Assembly (NCBI RefSeq): GCF_019722725.1
Contig: NZ_CP077941.1
Coordinates: forward strand, 372,001-436,000
Reading direction: 5' to 3'
Source: Vreelandella profundi
GTDB lineage: Bacteria; Pseudomonadota; Gammaproteobacteria; Pseudomonadales; Halomonadaceae
Length of the DNA: 64,000 bases
Below are positions 8,984 to 18,331 of the stretch, in pieces. How positions within the stretch are numbered: the stretch's first letter is position 1; the number at the start of each line of letters is the position of its first letter. The notes under the pieces are model-generated. The model worked only from the letters and a program-made list of their open reading frames with translations. It did no database searches and was not told the DNA's origin. Position numbers and translations under genes: made by a program.

Positions 8984-9757
8984 ATGATGCGTCAACGCCG
9001 TTTTTTAACACTGCCTTTACTGTCCCCTTTCTCAATGATGACGCTGCTGGTAGCGGGCAGCCTATTGCCCGCGGCTGCCCAAGCCGATGACGTGGCCGAC
9101 CGTTTAGCCGGGTCACTGAGCGTTAATGGCCAGTCGATGCCTGTCGAAGCGGTTACCGAAACGCCCATGGATGGCATCTATCATGTGCGGCTGGAAAGCG
9201 GCGAATCCTTCTACTCGAACGCCGATGGTAGCTACTTTGTGCTTGGCGACCTGTATGAAAATGCGCCCAGCGGGCTGATTAACTTAACGGAACAGGCGCA
9301 AAACCAAGAGCGCGCCGATGCGTTAGCAGCCGTGCCGGAAAGCGAGCGGGTCATCTTCCGCGGTGCCGCAGAGCCTAAGGCGACCATCGTGGTGTTCACT
9401 GACCCGACCTGCCCTTACTGCGCGCGTTTGCACGACACCATTCCAGAGCTTAACGAGCGCGGTATCGCGGTTCACTACATGGCCTTTCCTCGCGCCGGTA
9501 TGAATAGCGCCGCCGCCGCCACCCTGCAACAGGTGTGGTGTTCGGATAATCGCAGCGAGGCGATGACCCAGGCCAAAGAAGGTCAGAGCATCGCTGGCTC
9601 GGCAAGCTGCGACAATCCCGTCGCCGGGCAGTATGAGCTGGGGAAAGCTCTGGGCGTGCAGGGTACGCCCGCCATTATTTTACCTAATGGGCAGCTAGTG
9701 CCTGGATTTGTGCCCCCCGAGCGGCTCACCGCCATGTTAGGCTTAGACGACGAATAA
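8984..9757 (+). CDS. dsbC: periplasmic thiol:disulfide isomerase DsbC
   Basis: DsbC reshuffles wrong disulfides in the periplasm. The sequence has a signal peptide (basic MMRQRR, hydrophobic stretch, cut after about AAAQA), an N-terminal dimerisation domain and a thioredoxin fold with active site CPYC (C143, C146). The cis-proline loop GTPAIILPNG and the second cysteine pair (WCSD, SCDN) are also present. I chose the ATG at 8984, 8 bases after AGAGG, over the ATG at 8954 inside xerD. It lies five bases after xerD, probably in one operon. Confidence 0.95.
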   Translation: MMRQRRFLTLPLLSPFSMMTLLVAGSLLPAAAQADDVADRLAGSLSVNGQSMPVEAVTETPMDGIYHVRLESGESFYSNADGSYFVLGDLYENAPSGLINLTEQAQNQERADALAAVPESERVIFRGAAEPKATIVVFTDPTCPYCARLHDTIPELNERGIAVHYMAFPRAGMNSAAAATLQQVWCSDNRSEAMTQAKEGQSIAGSASCDNPVAGQYELGKALGVQGTPAIILPNGQLVPGFVPPERLTAMLGLDDE

Positions 9758-9838
9758 CGTCACCGACAGCAACGAATGCTGAGACTCCAAATTTAAGACC
9801 CGGCACTGACGGGTGCGAACTATGAAAGGGGAAGTATT

Positions 9839-11155
9839 TTGAAACCGGTAAGAGTAGGTATTTGTGGTTTAGGAACTGTCGGTGGCGGCACCTTTAACGT
9901 ATTGACCCGCAATGCCGACGATATTGCGCGTCGTGCTGGCCGTCCTATTGTGATTGAACAGGTCGCTCACCGCAGCATTCACCCTGACTGCGATATTACC
10001 GGCATCAATGCCACCTCTGACGTGTTTGAAGTTGCCAAAAATCCTAATGTGGATGTCCTGGTGGAGCTGATTGGCGGCTACGATATGGCCCGCGAACTCG
10101 TGCTGACCGCCATTGCTAATGGCAAGCACGTGGTTACGGCCAATAAAGCGCTGATTGCCGTGCACGGTAATGAGATTTTCAAAGCCGCCCATGAAAAGGG
10201 CGTGATCGTGGCATTTGAAGCCGCTGTTGCCGGCGGCATTCCGGTGATTAAATCGCTGCGCGAAGGCTTAGGTGCCAACCGCATCGAATGGGTAGCCGGC
10301 ATTATCAACGGCACCGGCAACTATATTCTTACCCATATGCGCGATGAGCGCCGTGCCTTTGAGGATGTGCTCGCTGAAGCACAAGCGTTGGGCTACGCCG
10401 AATCCGATCCCACCTTTGATGTGGAAGGCATCGACGCTGCGCACAAGCTGACGATTCTGGCTTCGATTGCTTACGGTGTGCCGCTCCAGTTTGAAAAAGC
10501 CTTCACCGAAGGTATTTCACGCATTACGGCAGAAGACATCGAACAAGCCGACAACCTGGGCTATGTGATCAAGCACCTGGGTATTTCCAAGCGCACCGAC
10601 CATGGGCTAGAGCTGCGTGTTCATCCCACGCTGATTCCTAAAGAGCGCCTGCTGGCCAATGTGCACGGCGTTAAAAATGCCATTGCGATTATGGGCGATG
10701 CGGTTGGCCCAACGCTTTATTACGGAGCGGGCGCTGGCGCTGAACCGACTGCGTCTGCCGTAGTCGCCGATTTGCTGGACGTCGCTCGGGATATCTCCAC
10801 CGATCACCACTACCGCGTGCCATATCTCGCGTTCAGCGGCATTGATGAAGATGTTACCCAGCTGCCCATCATGCCGATGGAAGATATCATTACGGCCTAC
10901 TACCTGCGTCTGCTGGCGGTCGATCGTCCCGGCGTATTGGCGCGCGTGGCGACCATTCTGGCCGAGCAGGGCATCTCAATTGAGGCGCTGATTCAAAAAG
11001 AAGCCACCGAAGGCGAGCTGGTGCCGATCATTCTGCTGACGCATCGCACCAAAGAGAAACAGATGAACGAAGCCATTCGTGAAATTGAGTCGATGGCCGA
11101 TATTGCTGGGCCGGTAACACGCATTCGCGTGGAAAGCCTGGACGAAGGGGAGTAA
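9839..11155 (+). CDS. hom: homoserine dehydrogenase
   Basis: This 438-residue monofunctional enzyme reduces aspartate semialdehyde to homoserine in threonine/methionine synthesis. The NAD(P)-binding loop is GLGTVGGGT (about 10-18). The substrate domain contains NANKALIA, GIINGTGNYIL and GYAESDPTFDVEGIDAAHKL. A C-terminal ACT domain (about 355-430, VDRPGVLARVATILAEQGISIEALIQKE) probably carries feedback control by threonine. The start is a TTG at 9839 with AAGGGGAAG 6 bases upstream. thrC follows after 6 bases, so the pair is an operon. Confidence 0.96.
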   Translation: MKPVRVGICGLGTVGGGTFNVLTRNADDIARRAGRPIVIEQVAHRSIHPDCDITGINATSDVFEVAKNPNVDVLVELIGGYDMARELVLTAIANGKHVVTANKALIAVHGNEIFKAAHEKGVIVAFEAAVAGGIPVIKSLREGLGANRIEWVAGIINGTGNYILTHMRDERRAFEDVLAEAQALGYAESDPTFDVEGIDAAHKLTILASIAYGVPLQFEKAFTEGISRITAEDIEQADNLGYVIKHLGISKRTDHGLELRVHPTLIPKERLLANVHGVKNAIAIMGDAVGPTLYYGAGAGAEPTASAVVADLLDVARDISTDHHYRVPYLAFSGIDEDVTQLPIMPMEDIITAYYLRLLAVDRPGVLARVATILAEQGISIEALIQKEATEGELVPIILLTHRTKEKQMNEAIREIESMADIAGPVTRIRVESLDEGE

Positions 11156-11161
11156 GCCAAG

Positions 11162-12550
11162 ATGCGCTATATCAGCACGCGTGGGCAGGCGCCCGCGCTG
11201 TCTTTTGAAGAAGTCGTGCTCACCGGTATGGCCAGCGATGGCGGTCTGTATGTGCCAGAAACGCTGCCTGAGTTTTCCCGTGAAGAGCTTGCCGATATGG
11301 CCGGGCTCTCCTATGCCGAGATCGCTTTTCGGGTGATGAAGCCGTTTGTGAACGGTGAGATCGACGACGAGACGTTCCGCAACATCGTTACCGAAGCCTA
11401 CGCAACGTTTAATCACGATGCGGTGGTGCCACTCAAGCAGCTTGATGCCAATCACTTTCTGCTTGAGCAGTTTCATGGCCCGACGCTCGCGTTTAAAGAC
11501 GTAGCGCTGCAGCTATTGGGCCGCCTGCTGGATCACTTCCTGCAAAAACGCGGCGAGCGCGCGGTGATCATGGGAGCGACGTCTGGTGATACCGGCTCAG
11601 CGGCGATTGAAGGCTGCCGCCACTGTGACAACCTGGATATCTTTATTCTGCATCCGCACAACCGCGTGTCGGAAGTGCAGCGTCGTCAAATGACCTCGGT
11701 GCTGGCCAACAACGTCTTCAATATTGCCATTGAGGGCAATTTCGATGATGCCCAGGCGATGGTAAAAGCGAGCTTCGCCGATCAAACCTTCTTGAACGGG
11801 ACCCGCTTAGTCGCGGTGAACTCAATCAACTGGGCGCGCATCATGGCGCAGATCGTTTACTACATCGCCTCGGGCGTTGCGCTAGGCGCGCCGCATCGCG
11901 AGGTGAGTTTCTGCGTACCGTCGGCTAACTTTGGCAACGTATTTGCAGGCTACATGGCCTACAAAATGGGGCTGCCGGTGAAGCAGTTCATCATTGCCAC
12001 CAATGCCAACGATATTTTGCATCGCACCTTAGCGGCCAACGACTTCTCCAAAAAAGAGCTGGCGGCGACGCTAGCGCCTTCTATGGACATCGTGGTGTCG
12101 TCTAACTTTGAACGCCTGCTGTTTGACGCCTATGACCGCGATGGGCTAGCCGTGGCGGCGCTGCTTGAGCGTTTCCAGCAGGAGCCTACCGCTTTAGCGG
12201 ATGCGCCGCTGGCCAAGCTGCGCGAGATGTTTGCAAGCTACAGCGTGGACGATACAACCATTCTGGAAGCGATTCGCGACGCCCATAAGCGTACGGGCGA
12301 AATGCTTGATCCGCATACCGCCACCGGCTATTGGGCCGCTGAGCGTGCCCGCGCGGACCAATCAACGCCGATGATTACGCTGGCGACTGCACACCCGGCC
12401 AAATTTGCCGAAGCCGTGGTGAAAGCGGGCTTCCTCGGCGTTCCGCTGCCGCCGCACATGGACGATTTGCTGGAGCGTGAAGAGCGTTACACCGTGCTGC
12501 CCGCCGAGCTTGCCGCCGTGCAGCAGTATGTCGCGGAACATCGCCGTTGA
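11162..12550 (+). CDS. thrC: threonine synthase
   Basis: This 462-residue PLP enzyme converts O-phosphohomoserine to threonine. The PLP lysine is in GPTLAFKDVALQ (about residue 108), and the phosphate-binding loop is GATSGDTGSAA. It is of the long proteobacterial type with N-terminal MRYISTRGQAPALSFEE. It is coupled to hom, whose end contains the ribosome-binding GGGGAG. recJ starts directly afterwards. Confidence 0.97.
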   Translation: MRYISTRGQAPALSFEEVVLTGMASDGGLYVPETLPEFSREELADMAGLSYAEIAFRVMKPFVNGEIDDETFRNIVTEAYATFNHDAVVPLKQLDANHFLLEQFHGPTLAFKDVALQLLGRLLDHFLQKRGERAVIMGATSGDTGSAAIEGCRHCDNLDIFILHPHNRVSEVQRRQMTSVLANNVFNIAIEGNFDDAQAMVKASFADQTFLNGTRLVAVNSINWARIMAQIVYYIASGVALGAPHREVSFCVPSANFGNVFAGYMAYKMGLPVKQFIIATNANDILHRTLAANDFSKKELAATLAPSMDIVVSSNFERLLFDAYDRDGLAVAALLERFQQEPTALADAPLAKLREMFASYSVDDTTILEAIRDAHKRTGEMLDPHTATGYWAAERARADQSTPMITLATAHPAKFAEAVVKAGFLGVPLPPHMDDLLEREERYTVLPAELAAVQQYVAEHRR

Positions 12551-12557
12551 ATCGCTA

Positions 12558-14369
12558 ATGAACTCCTTGAATGAGTTGCCTCACGACACGCTGCCAGATA
12601 ACGCCACCAGGCCGCGCTTGGAGCCTCGTCCTCTTGACGAGGCGCTCTACGCTCGCGCGCAAGCAGAGGGCCTAAGTGAGCTGCAGGCGCGCTTGCTGGC
12701 CTCACGATTGCCGGGTTATAGCGGTGAACTGCAGCCATTAATCGCGCCCAGCCTGCGGTATTTGGCGCATCCTAAGAAGCTTGCCGACGGCCGCCGTGCC
12801 GCCGAACGCATCGCCCAGGCGGTCGCCGAAGGCGAAACCATTGGCATTCTTACCGATTACGACGTCGACGGAATCACCTCGCACGTGGTGATTCGGCGCA
12901 CGCTGGTTGAGCTATTTGGCGTGCCGGAAGGCAAACTGCACAGTTTGATTGGCCATCGTATTAACGACGGCTACGGTATTAGCCTGCCGCTGGTGGAGCG
13001 CACGCTCGCGCTCAAGCCCTTTCCAACGCTGGTGATCACCGCCGACTGCGGCAGTAGTGATGAGCCGCGTATCGCACGCCTAAAGGAAGCGGGTATCGAC
13101 GTGGTGGTCAGCGACCACCACGCGCTGCCGGTGGAAGGCCCGCCCTCGTCGGCCTATGCCTGCGTGAACCCGACTCGCAGTGACTGCGACTACCCCGACA
13201 AAACCATCGCCGGCTGTATGGTGGCATGGCTATTAATGTCGCTTGCACGCGGCGTATTGATTGAATGGGGCGCACTGCCGGAATCGACGCCCAAGCTTTC
13301 GCCCTGGCTTTCCTACGTGGCGTTAGGCACGGTGGCGGACTGCGTCTCGCTGGGTGGCAGCCCCGCAAACCGCGCGGTGGTCAGCCAGGGCTTAACGCTG
13401 ATTAATCGTATGGATGCGGCCTGCTGGCGGGCTATGGCTACGCGCTTAGGCGCTGACAGCGTGCCGTTTAATGCCGAGACGCTGGCGTTTCAGATGGGGC
13501 CACGTATTAACGCGCGTTCGCGGCTTGATGATCCCTACGCGGCGCTGCATTTTATGCTCGCTGAAAGTGATGCCGTTGCCAATCGTCAGCTCGACGTGCT
13601 GGATCAGGATAATCAGTCGCGCAAGGCCATTGAGGCGGATATGGCAGCTGAGGCGCGCACACTAGCGGTGAGTGCTCTGTCCGCTGACGAGCCTGCCGTC
13701 ATAGTGTTGCTGGAAGATGGCCACCCTGGCGTGCAGGGCATCGTTGCCTCGCGATTAGTGCAGGCCTACGGGCGCCCTGCATTGGTGCTTACCCAGGCCG
13801 CGGCCCCCGGAATGCTCACCGGCTCCGGTCGCTCGATTGATGGGCTGCATCTGCGCGATGCGCTGCAGCGCACGTATGAACTTGTTCCTGAGGCGCTGCC
13901 GCGCTTTGGTGGCCATAGTGGCGCGGCGGGCGTCGGCGTACCACGCAGCCAGCTTGATGCTTTCAAGGCGGCTTTTTTGCAGGCGGTCAATGAGCAGCTG
14001 GGCGGGCGCACGCTTTATCCGCGCCTATGGACCGACGGTGAGCTTTCCACCGCGCAGCTTTCGCTGACGACGTTAAAAGAAATTGAAATGCTCGGCCCCT
14101 ACGGGCGTGAGTTTGATCCGCCGCTGTTTGAAGGGCGCTTTATTGTCGAAGCGATGCGACCAGTAGGGGCCGATGGCTCGCATCTGATGCTGGAGCTTTC
14201 CACCGGCCCCGTAACCTGCAAAGCTATCTGGTTTCGTGCCTTGACGCCGGGCGAGCTGCCCGGGTTCAGCGTGGGGGACACGCTGCACTGCGCCTATAAG
14301 CTTAATCGCAATCGCTGGCGCGGCCGCGAATCCCTTCAATTAATGGTCGAGCACGCCAGCGCTATTTAA
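12558..14369 (+). CDS. recJ: RecJ-like DHH single-strand exonuclease, divergent
   Basis: This 603-residue DHH-superfamily phosphoesterase sits in the recJ position after thrC. Motif I reads TDYDVDG, motif III is VVSDHHALP, and the DHHA1-type motif is GGHSGAAGVGV near 450. A C-terminal OB-like domain follows. RecJ degrades single-stranded DNA 5' to 3' in repair. Around motif II the sequence (LIGHRINDGYGIS) departs from the usual PNRFxxGYGL of RecJ, and the N-terminal 60 residues are not typical, so substrate specificity may differ. I chose the ATG at 12558, the first after thrC; an ATG at 12531 inside thrC is possible. Confidence 0.82.
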   Translation: MNSLNELPHDTLPDNATRPRLEPRPLDEALYARAQAEGLSELQARLLASRLPGYSGELQPLIAPSLRYLAHPKKLADGRRAAERIAQAVAEGETIGILTDYDVDGITSHVVIRRTLVELFGVPEGKLHSLIGHRINDGYGISLPLVERTLALKPFPTLVITADCGSSDEPRIARLKEAGIDVVVSDHHALPVEGPPSSAYACVNPTRSDCDYPDKTIAGCMVAWLLMSLARGVLIEWGALPESTPKLSPWLSYVALGTVADCVSLGGSPANRAVVSQGLTLINRMDAACWRAMATRLGADSVPFNAETLAFQMGPRINARSRLDDPYAALHFMLAESDAVANRQLDVLDQDNQSRKAIEADMAAEARTLAVSALSADEPAVIVLLEDGHPGVQGIVASRLVQAYGRPALVLTQAAAPGMLTGSGRSIDGLHLRDALQRTYELVPEALPRFGGHSGAAGVGVPRSQLDAFKAAFLQAVNEQLGGRTLYPRLWTDGELSTAQLSLTTLKEIEMLGPYGREFDPPLFEGRFIVEAMRPVGADGSHLMLELSTGPVTCKAIWFRALTPGELPGFSVGDTLHCAYKLNRNRWRGRESLQLMVEHASAI

Positions 14370-14422
14370 ACCGTCCAACAAACTCGTAAACTCCCAACAA
14401 CCTCCAAGTAAGGTCGCCCCTT

Positions 14423-15052
14423 ATGCGCGTGGAAGATTTACCCAAAGACCAGCATCGCCCCTATGAAGATCTGATGGCGATGCTGCTGGGCACGTTTTTT
14501 GTCGCGCTGGGCGTTACCTTCTACACCCATGCGGTGCTTCTCACGGGTAGCACTGCGGGTCTGGCGCTGCTGCTGAGCTATATGACCAGCAGCGTCACCG
14601 GCTGGGGGTTTGGGGTGTATTTTTTCGCCATTAATCTGCCGTTTTATTACCTGGCCGTTAAGCGTATGGGCTGGAGTTTCACGCTGCGTACCTTTGCCGC
14701 CATTGGTCTGGTCTCGCTGTTTTCGGAACTCACCCAAGGCTGGGTGCAGTTTGCTAACGTGCCTTCGCTCTACGCGGCGTTAATGGGTGGTGCGCTGATG
14801 GGCATCGGTATGCTGATGCTGTTTCGCCACCGCACCAGCCTCGGTGGTATCAATATTTTGGCGCTTTACCTGCAGGATAAGCACGGCCTGCGCGCAGGCT
14901 ATGTACAGCTGGCAATTGATGGAATCATTTTGCTGATTGCCTTGACTCAGCTACCGTTAGATCGCGTGGGTTACTCGGTGTTAGGAGCGTTAACGCTCAA
15001 TCTGATTATCGCCCTGAACCATAAACCAGGGCGCTATGTTGGGGTCAGCTAA
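14423..15052 (+). CDS. YitT-family membrane protein
   Basis: This 209-residue integral membrane protein has about five or six helices and resembles the YitT/DUF161 family of unknown function. Typical features are the early GTFFVALGVTFYTHA helix, TGSTAGLALLLSY and the loop RHRTSLGGINILALYLQ. The start ATG at 14423 follows AAGTAAGG. Its last 8 bases overlap, tail to tail, the end of the microprotein ORF on the minus strand (15045-15116). It lies between recJ and the copper operon, and nothing in the sequence indicates the substrate. Confidence 0.8.
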   Translation: MRVEDLPKDQHRPYEDLMAMLLGTFFVALGVTFYTHAVLLTGSTAGLALLLSYMTSSVTGWGFGVYFFAINLPFYYLAVKRMGWSFTLRTFAAIGLVSLFSELTQGWVQFANVPSLYAALMGGALMGIGMLMLFRHRTSLGGINILALYLQDKHGLRAGYVQLAIDGIILLIALTQLPLDRVGYSVLGALTLNLIIALNHKPGRYVGVS

Positions 15053-15116
15053 GCCAGAACCACCACACAATTAATGCAATCAGGCCTACGCCTGCGACGT
15101 TGATCAGTAAGCTCAT
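15045..15116 (-). CDS. 23-residue membrane microprotein downstream of copA
   Basis: The ORF starts with ATG overlapping the copA stop (ATGA). AGGAGG lies 7 bases upstream inside the last copA codons, an ideal ribosome-binding site that copA itself does not need. The product has one hydrophobic helix of about 18 residues ending in VWWFWLS. I recall this pattern as the N-terminal membrane anchor of small cupredoxin-domain proteins often encoded next to copA; here it stops right after the anchor and no cupredoxin domain follows. It may be a truncated remnant that is still translated or a functional microprotein. Its end overlaps the YitT gene by 8 bases. Confidence 0.6.
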   Translation of the reverse strand: MSLLINVAGVGLIALIVWWFWLS

Positions 15117-17635
15117 GAGGCGTCCTCCTGGCTAGTGGGTTTCCACAGCCGCAGGCGGTTGGCGTTACTCACCACGGTGATGGACGAGAGCGACATAGCG
15201 GCACCTGCAATCATTGGCGAGAGCAAGGTGCCGGTGAGCGGGTAGAGCACCCCGGCGGCGATAGGAATACAGAGTAGGTTATAGCCAAACGCGCCCACCA
15301 GATTCTGCTTGATATTGCGCAGCGTTGCCCGGCTGATCTCAATGGCGGACGCGACCCCGTGCAGAGAGCCGCGCATCAGCGTTATGCCCGCACTCTCAAT
15401 CGCTACATCGGTGCCCTGGCCAATGGCAAAGCCTACGTTCGCTCGTGCCAACGCGGGGGCATCATTAATGCCATCGCCCACCATGCCAACGATTTCGCCC
15501 GCCTGCTGGCGTCGCTCAATCTCGGCATGTTTGTCCTCAGGCAACAGGCCCGCTCTGTACTCGCTAATACCTACTTCCTGAGCAATCGCCTGGGCGGTGT
15601 GCTCGTTGTCGCCGGTGAGCATTACGATGGTCAGACCATCTTTTTGCAGACGTTTGATCGCGGCCACGGTGTCGTGGCGCAAAGGGTCGCTAATACCAAA
15701 CAAGGCGGCCAGTTTGCCATCTACCGCTAGGTACACCAGCGTTCGCGCCCGGTCCTCCAGAGTGTGGGCTTGCTCCTCACTCGCGTGGAGATCCACCCCC
15801 GCTTCCGTCAGCAGGCGAGCATTGCCGAGGAGTAGCGCTTTGCCGTCGGATGTTTGCGCCTTCACGCCACCGCCGGTCACGCTATCAAAATGCTCAATCT
15901 CAGCGGTCGAAGCGTCATGTTCTGTGGCGTAATGCATCAGCGCCGTTGCCAGCGGATGTTCGGAGCCTTGCTCCAGCGCGAACACCCACCCCAATGCGGT
16001 GGATTGATCGGTGTCAAACATCTGCGCGTCGGTCACGCTCGGCTTGCCTTGAGTTAATGTGCCGGTCTTATCGACGACTAGCGTGGTGAGCTTGCTGGCG
16101 GTTTGTAGCGCTTCGCCGTTGCGCACCAATACCCCGTGTTCTGCCGCTTTACCGACGCCAATCATGGTCGAGATGGGCGTTGCCAGTCCCAGCGCGCAGG
16201 GGCAGGCAATGATTAGCACGGTGGTCGCCGTGACCAGCATATGGATGACCAGCGGTGCCGGCCCTAGGTTGAACCAGACCAGCGCCGTGAGTACGGCAAT
16301 GATCATGACCGAAGGGACAAATACGCTGGAGACCTGATCGGCGAGCTCGCCAATCGGTGGGCGTGAGTTCTGGGCGCTTGCGACCTGTTCGGTAATCTGC
16401 CCAAGCCGAGTGTCGGTGCCTACCCGCGTGGCTTGATATACCAGCCCGCCACGGTCATTCACCGTACCAGCGCTGACGTCATCGCCAATGTGCTTAGCGA
16501 CCGGCACCGGTTCGCCGGTAAGCATCGACTCATCAATGTGGCTTTGGCCCTCGGTCACCTGGCCGTCTACCGGTAGGCGCTCGCCGGGGCGTACTCGAAC
16601 GTGGTCGCCAGAACGCACGGCATCAATCTCAATCTCCTGCTCGTGGCCGTCGCGGATGACCCGCGCAGTGCGGCTTTGCAGGTCGAGCAGACGCTTTAAA
16701 GCATTGCTAGTACGGCCTCGCGCGCGAAGCTCCATGGCATTGCCGAGTAAAATCAGCCCAATCACCATCGCGGAGGCTTCAAAATAAATACCCTGAGCCA
16801 CCTCCGGTAGCCACGGTGCGAACAGTACCACCGCCATGGAGTACAGCCAGGCGGTGCCGGTGCCCATGGCAATCAGCGTATCCATATTGGCCTGATGATG
16901 CTTGATGCTCTTCCAGGCATTGACGAAAAAGTGACGCCCGGGAAAGACCATGACGCCTAGCGTGAGCAGACCAACGACTAACCAATAAAGACGCCCCATG
17001 CCCATCGGGTGAGGGTGAAAAAAGAACATGCTAAGCATGAGAGGGATGGCTAAGGCTAGCGACACAGCGCTGCCGCGCAGCCGCTGCCGATAGGTCTTGG
17101 CATCTTGCTCTGAGCGAGTGCGTTCGGCCTCAGCCATATCCACAATGGGGGCCGCACTGTAGCCCGCCGCTTCCACGGCGCTAATTAACGCCTGGGCAGT
17201 GGCGCTACCAAACACCTGAGCGGAGTGAGTGCCAAAATTGACGCTGGCGGTGTTGACACCTTCGGTGTGCTCAAGCGCTTTCTGAACGCTTTTTACGCAG
17301 CTGGCGCAGGTCATTCCGCTGATCGCTAAACGCTGTTCTTTGCCTGCTTCGCGGGTGCTTTCAGTGTGGTCAGCGGCGGTCGTCTCGTCAGGCTGTTGGG
17401 TCGTGGCGCTAAGGGGGCGCGCGTCCGGCGGATAGCCCGCAGCGGTGAGTTGTTGGTCCAGCGCTTCGTTGGTTAAGGTTGAAGAGACCTCCAGGCGTTG
17501 TTCCTCTGGCGTGCCAACGACGTCTGCCGCAGGGTCGATCTCTTGAATCGCTGCACGCATACGCTTAACGCAGCTTTGACAGCTCATGTCGGGTATATGG
17601 CGCGTTTTAAGAGCGCTACCATGGGAATCGCTCAT
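15113..17635 (-). CDS. copA: Cu(I)-exporting P-type ATPase CopA
   Basis: This 840-residue P1B-ATPase pumps Cu+ out of the cytoplasm. Two N-terminal metal-binding domains have CxxC motifs at C19/C22 (CQSC, a rather degenerate domain) and C110/C113 (CASC). TGEP is near 373, the transmembrane CPC at 478-480, DKTGT at 522-526, then SEHPLA and [11 protein letters not shown]. The Cu+ signatures YN (in [12 protein letters not shown]) and MSLSS in the last two helices are both present, so copper specificity is well supported. Its start overlaps the MerR gene stop (ATGA), and its end overlaps the microprotein start. All three genes are probably one transcript from the promoter at 18106-18137. Confidence 0.95.
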   Translation of the reverse strand: MSDSHGSALKTRHIPDMSCQSCVKRMRAAIQEIDPAADVVGTPEEQRLEVSSTLTNEALDQQLTAAGYPPDARPLSATTQQPDETTAADHTESTREAGKEQRLAISGMTCASCVKSVQKALEHTEGVNTASVNFGTHSAQVFGSATAQALISAVEAAGYSAAPIVDMAEAERTRSEQDAKTYRQRLRGSAVSLALAIPLMLSMFFFHPHPMGMGRLYWLVVGLLTLGVMVFPGRHFFVNAWKSIKHHQANMDTLIAMGTGTAWLYSMAVVLFAPWLPEVAQGIYFEASAMVIGLILLGNAMELRARGRTSNALKRLLDLQSRTARVIRDGHEQEIEIDAVRSGDHVRVRPGERLPVDGQVTEGQSHIDESMLTGEPVPVAKHIGDDVSAGTVNDRGGLVYQATRVGTDTRLGQITEQVASAQNSRPPIGELADQVSSVFVPSVMIIAVLTALVWFNLGPAPLVIHMLVTATTVLIIACPCALGLATPISTMIGVGKAAEHGVLVRNGEALQTASKLTTLVVDKTGTLTQGKPSVTDAQMFDTDQSTALGWVFALEQGSEHPLATALMHYATEHDASTAEIEHFDSVTGGGVKAQTSDGKALLLGNARLLTEAGVDLHASEEQAHTLEDRARTLVYLAVDGKLAALFGISDPLRHDTVAAIKRLQKDGLTIVMLTGDNEHTAQAIAQEVGISEYRAGLLPEDKHAEIERRQQAGEIVGMVGDGINDAPALARANVGFAIGQGTDVAIESAGITLMRGSLHGVASAIEISRATLRNIKQNLVGAFGYNLLCIPIAAGVLYPLTGTLLSPMIAGAAMSLSSITVVSNANRLRLWKPTSQEDAS

Positions 17636-18057
17636 GGTGTCTCCTCGGAAGCTGCATCGGGAAAGCTTTCAATCAAGCGGCACACGCTGTGTCCGTCAGG
17701 CGTGCCGTCGGGCATGTGTTGCCAGCTCACGAGGGCATGCTCCATACGCTCGGCCAGTGCTTCCAGCTCAGCAATGCGGGCGCGAATGTGAGGTAGGCGG
17801 CTGGCGAGCAGATCACGCACCAGCGGGCAGGGGGAGTCGCCCTGATCCGCGTGGGAAAGTATGTCGCGGATTTCAGCGACGCTAAAGCCCAGCTTGCGCG
17901 CCCGTTGAATAAAGCGCAGCCGTTCTAAGTCGGTATCTGAAAACAGCTGATAGCCGTTATCCGGGTGGCGCTGCGGGGCCAGCAGCTGCTCGCGGGCGTA
18001 ATGGCGCACGGTTTCTGCGGTAACGCCTCCACGTTTGGCAAGCTCATTCACTTTCAT
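17632..18057 (-). CDS. MerR-family metal-responsive regulator of the copper operon
   Basis: This 141-residue MerR activator has an N-terminal winged helix ([20 protein letters not shown], then GYQLF) and a long dimerisation helix. Cysteines are at 77 (SPCPLV) and 126 (GHSVCRLIE). A gap-free alignment to E. coli CueR from memory places C77 on Ser77, the residue that marks Cu(I) sensors; divalent-metal sensors such as ZntR have Cys there. The CueR cysteine loop (C112, C120) is not present in its usual form. It is cotranscribed with copA and has a classic MerR promoter upstream. The sensed metal is therefore open; copper is suggested by context only. Confidence 0.88.
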   Translation of the reverse strand: MKVNELAKRGGVTAETVRHYAREQLLAPQRHPDNGYQLFSDTDLERLRFIQRARKLGFSVAEIRDILSHADQGDSPCPLVRDLLASRLPHIRARIAELEALAERMEHALVSWQHMPDGTPDGHSVCRLIESFPDAASEETP

Positions 18058-18105
18058 GGCCGTCTCTCTCGCTTAAGCGAATCGTTGGATTTCATCATGC
18101 TTTTA

Positions 18106-18137
18106 AGTGTAGAACCTATGGGTTACCCATAGGTCAA
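18106..18137 (-). promoter_or_regulatory. MerR-type promoter and operator of the copper operon
   Basis: On the minus strand the -35 TTGACC (18132-18137) and -10 TACACT (18106-18111) are separated by 20 bases, the over-long spacing typical of MerR-activated promoters. Overlapping the spacer is a perfect dyad, half-site ACCTATGGGT and its inverse around one central base (18114-18134). It starts with ACC and ends with GGT, as MerR-family operators usually do. It is about 50 bases before the regulator ATG. Confidence 0.85.
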
Positions 18138-18186
18138 GCTAGACTTAGTGAATGAGTGAAAATAACTAAAACACTGATTTAAAACG

Positions 18187-18196
18187 GTCGTACGAC
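18187..18196. promoter_or_regulatory. palindrome upstream of the FadL-type gene
   Basis: The sequence GTCGTACGAC is a perfect 10-base palindrome in the 274-base gap between the MerR gene and the porin gene. It might be an operator for the porin gene; it resembles but does not match the FadR site. The support is weak. Confidence 0.25.
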
Positions 18197-18331
18197 TAAT
18201 GTATAAGCAAAAAATGAAATAAAACGCTCGTTTACTCTTGAACCTTTAGCGCAGTTGCGAGAAAACAGTCATGTGAAAAATAACGAAGTTGGATCGTCTG
18301 TATCCATCGGATCATCGGGAAGAGGTTCATC

